Shown here in pieces: positions 6,484-7,592 of a stretch of DNA of 7,592 bases. Each line of letters opens with the position of its first letter. The stretch's first letter is position 1. This DNA comes from DASSRQ01 sp035701665 (GTDB taxonomy: Bacteria > Vulcanimicrobiota > Vulcanimicrobiia > Vulcanimicrobiales > Vulcanimicrobiaceae), in NCBI GenBank assembly GCA_035701665.1, contig DASSRQ010000099.1, positions 1 through 7,592 of the forward strand. The letters are read 5' to 3'. Both the position numbers and the translations under genes were made by a program. The notes under the pieces are model-generated. The model was given only the letters and a program-made list of their open reading frames with translations, was not told the origin of the DNA and did not search any database.

Positions 6484-7290
6484 ATGAAGATGCTGGCCGT
6501 TGCTATTCTCCTCGCCCAGATCGTCGGCGTCTGGCGAACCGACTTGACGGACATCGGTTTCGGCTGGTCGCAAGATCAGATATCCGTGCGTGACGGCAAA
6601 CTCGTCGTGACGCAGACGTACGCGCCGAAAATGAAGGACCACGGATATACGGCATCGCTGCCGATCGCGCAAATCGCGTGCGTGCGTCCCGAAAAGAGCG
6701 ACATCTATATTTACGGCGCCACTCAAACGAGCGGTTCGGAGTTCGAACCGAAAACGGGAAAGACCAAGCCCACCGATTACTTGTATGTATCGGCAAACGA
6801 TGCGCCGTCGACACACGCGATGCTCGCAAAGATCGAAGCAGCGGTGCCGCGCGTCAAGCGGATGGAGAACGCGTGCAAAGGGCCCGTCGACCTGTATCAC
6901 TTGAAATTCGTCGCGCCGGTCAATACGCATAGTGTGGCCACGGGCGTATACGGCAACGGCGGGTTCATGCACGGGACGTATGAACTTAGCGCAAACACCA
7001 CGACGCTTTATTACGAAGATCGCGCCTATTCCGGCGGCGATGCGTTGTTCTCGCAGCTCAAAGAGATGCCGTACTCGCAGATATCGTGCGTCTTCCGGCA
7101 CAAAGACGGCGAAGGCGTGACGATCTTTTCGCGCATTCCGGACAACGTGATCGGACGCGATGAGAAAGGCCGCATCTTCGCAAGCGGCGAGATGATGATT
7201 CTCACCGACAACAGCGGCGATACGGACGATTTGCTGACTGCTCTACAGTCGGCGAATCCCGTGTTTAAAACTAAACTGGGCGCATGCTAG
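6484..7290 (+). CDS. Secreted hypothetical protein with internal domain duplication
   Basis: A 268-residue protein not recognised as any named family. Residues 1-16 form a short hydrophobic export signal (Lys2, then AVAILLAQIVGV); no cleavage motif is decisive. The mature part consists of two related copies. LPIAQIACV (59-67) matches MPYSQISCV (195-203), about 136 residues apart; DYLYVSANDAPSTHAMLAKIEAAV (98-121) matches GEMMILTDNSGDTDDLLTALQSAN (235-258); and VPRVKRMENAC (121-131) matches NPVFKTKLGAC (258-268). Each copy thus ends in Ala-Cys and has one inner Cys (66/131 and 202/268), suggesting one disulphide per domain, which is inference. Predicted strands are rich in Tyr/Thr/Val, consistent with beta-rich extracytoplasmic domains. 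A strong SD (AGGAGGG) precedes ATG 6484. It follows the DUF167 gene by 55 bases and may be co-transcribed. Its 3' end overlaps the convergent gene by 20 bases. Confidence 0.85.
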   Translation: MKMLAVAILLAQIVGVWRTDLTDIGFGWSQDQISVRDGKLVVTQTYAPKMKDHGYTASLPIAQIACVRPEKSDIYIYGATQTSGSEFEPKTGKTKPTDYLYVSANDAPSTHAMLAKIEAAVPRVKRMENACKGPVDLYHLKFVAPVNTHSVATGVYGNGGFMHGTYELSANTTTLYYEDRAYSGGDALFSQLKEMPYSQISCVFRHKDGEGVTIFSRIPDNVIGRDEKGRIFASGEMMILTDNSGDTDDLLTALQSANPVFKTKLGAC

Positions 7291-7592
7291 CGGCGGTCGC
7301 GCGGTAGAGCGCTTCACCTTGATTCTCGATGGTTTGAAGGCGCTGCGATTGCGCGGCGACGGCGTTCGCGTCTTTCAAATACTTGTGATTGATGCGCACG
7401 TTGTGCGCGCATGCCGCTAGCGCGGCGTTAGCAAATTCGTTCGCACAGGCGACGTCGCTGACCAAATGCTTGTTGCCGAGCGCGAGCGCATCGGCCGCGA
7501 GCTGCAGCGCTTCGAGACATGCGGCCGCGCCTTCGAGCGGCGCTTCGGCGGCGCCGAGCAGCGCGCGCTGCATTCCCTCGCGGTCGCCGCGC
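7271..7592 (-). CDS. Cyclodeaminase/cyclohydrolase (FTCD_C) family protein, C-terminal part
   Basis: The minus-strand frame is open to the right edge; the ATG at 7573 is internal, since in-frame codons RGDREG precede it. The visible 106 residues match the C-terminal helices of the formiminotransferase-cyclodeaminase family: QRALLGAAEAPLEGAAACLEAL, then LGNKHLVSDVACANEFANAA and AACAHNVRINHKYLKDAN, equivalent to the family pattern in which a Pro-containing helix, a GN...SD motif and an NVRIN segment follow each other. Family members are all-helical cytosolic enzymes of folate one-carbon metabolism that convert 5-formimino-THF to 5,10-methenyl-THF, or are stand-alone homologues of unclear substrate; which applies cannot be decided from this piece. 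The stop (TAG, 7271-7273) lies inside the convergent secreted-protein gene, giving a 20-base tail overlap. The N-terminal part is outside the window. Confidence 0.85.
   Translation of the reverse strand, partial: RGDREGMQRALLGAAEAPLEGAAACLEALQLAADALALGNKHLVSDVACANEFANAALAACAHNVRINHKYLKDANAVAAQSQRLQTIENQGEALYRATAASMRPV

Overview
This is a high-GC (about 60%), gene-dense bacterial chromosomal fragment. No insertion sequence, phage, plasmid, tRNA, rRNA or CRISPR signature was seen. SpoVS, a YmdB-family phosphodiesterase and a TIGR-like small DUF167 protein occur together with a secreted lipoprotein carrying a Pro/Thr linker and a periplasm-type M16 peptidase. This suits a deep-branching diderm or sporulation-gene-bearing lineage such as Candidatus Eremiobacterota (WPS-2) or a relative. 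That placement is inference from gene content and style, not proof.

Layout. (1) Positions 1-836, minus strand: the N-terminal 278 residues of a lipoprotein (lipobox LAAC, Gly tract, PTATP repeats, then a His-rich globular domain); its end is outside the window. (2) Positions 837-1095: a divergent intergenic region with a strong GC hairpin. (3) Positions 1096-6428, plus strand: six tightly packed genes that look like one operon: an unknown 182-residue protein, a YmdB-family metallophosphoesterase, SpoVS, a PHP-domain phosphoesterase resembling RNase AM/YciV, a secreted 885-residue M16 peptidase, and a DUF167 (YggU-family) protein. Neighbours overlap by 1-4 bases or are 6 bases apart. (4) Positions 6484-7290, plus strand: a secreted protein of unknown function built from two copies of one domain. 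(5) Positions 7271-7592, minus strand: the C-terminal part of a formiminotransferase-cyclodeaminase-like protein, convergent with and overlapping the previous gene.

How the genes may work together. YmdB, SpoVS and the PHP protein form a likely RNA/nucleotide phosphodiester and developmental-regulation module. In Bacillus subtilis ymdB and spoVS are also adjacent. The peptidase and the duplicated-domain protein are exported, so the operon joins cytosolic regulators to envelope proteins mainly by co-expression; no direct interaction can be read from the sequence.

The most unusual points are: the ymdB gene has no ATG, GTG or TTG start that keeps its catalytic N-terminus; SpoVS and the PHP gene lie in one frame separated only by a TAA and two codons; the 6484-7290 protein is a clear internal duplication with matched cysteines; and the lipoprotein at the left edge has a His/Cys-rich domain that looks like a metal site. 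I found no convincing evidence of a wholly new multi-gene system.
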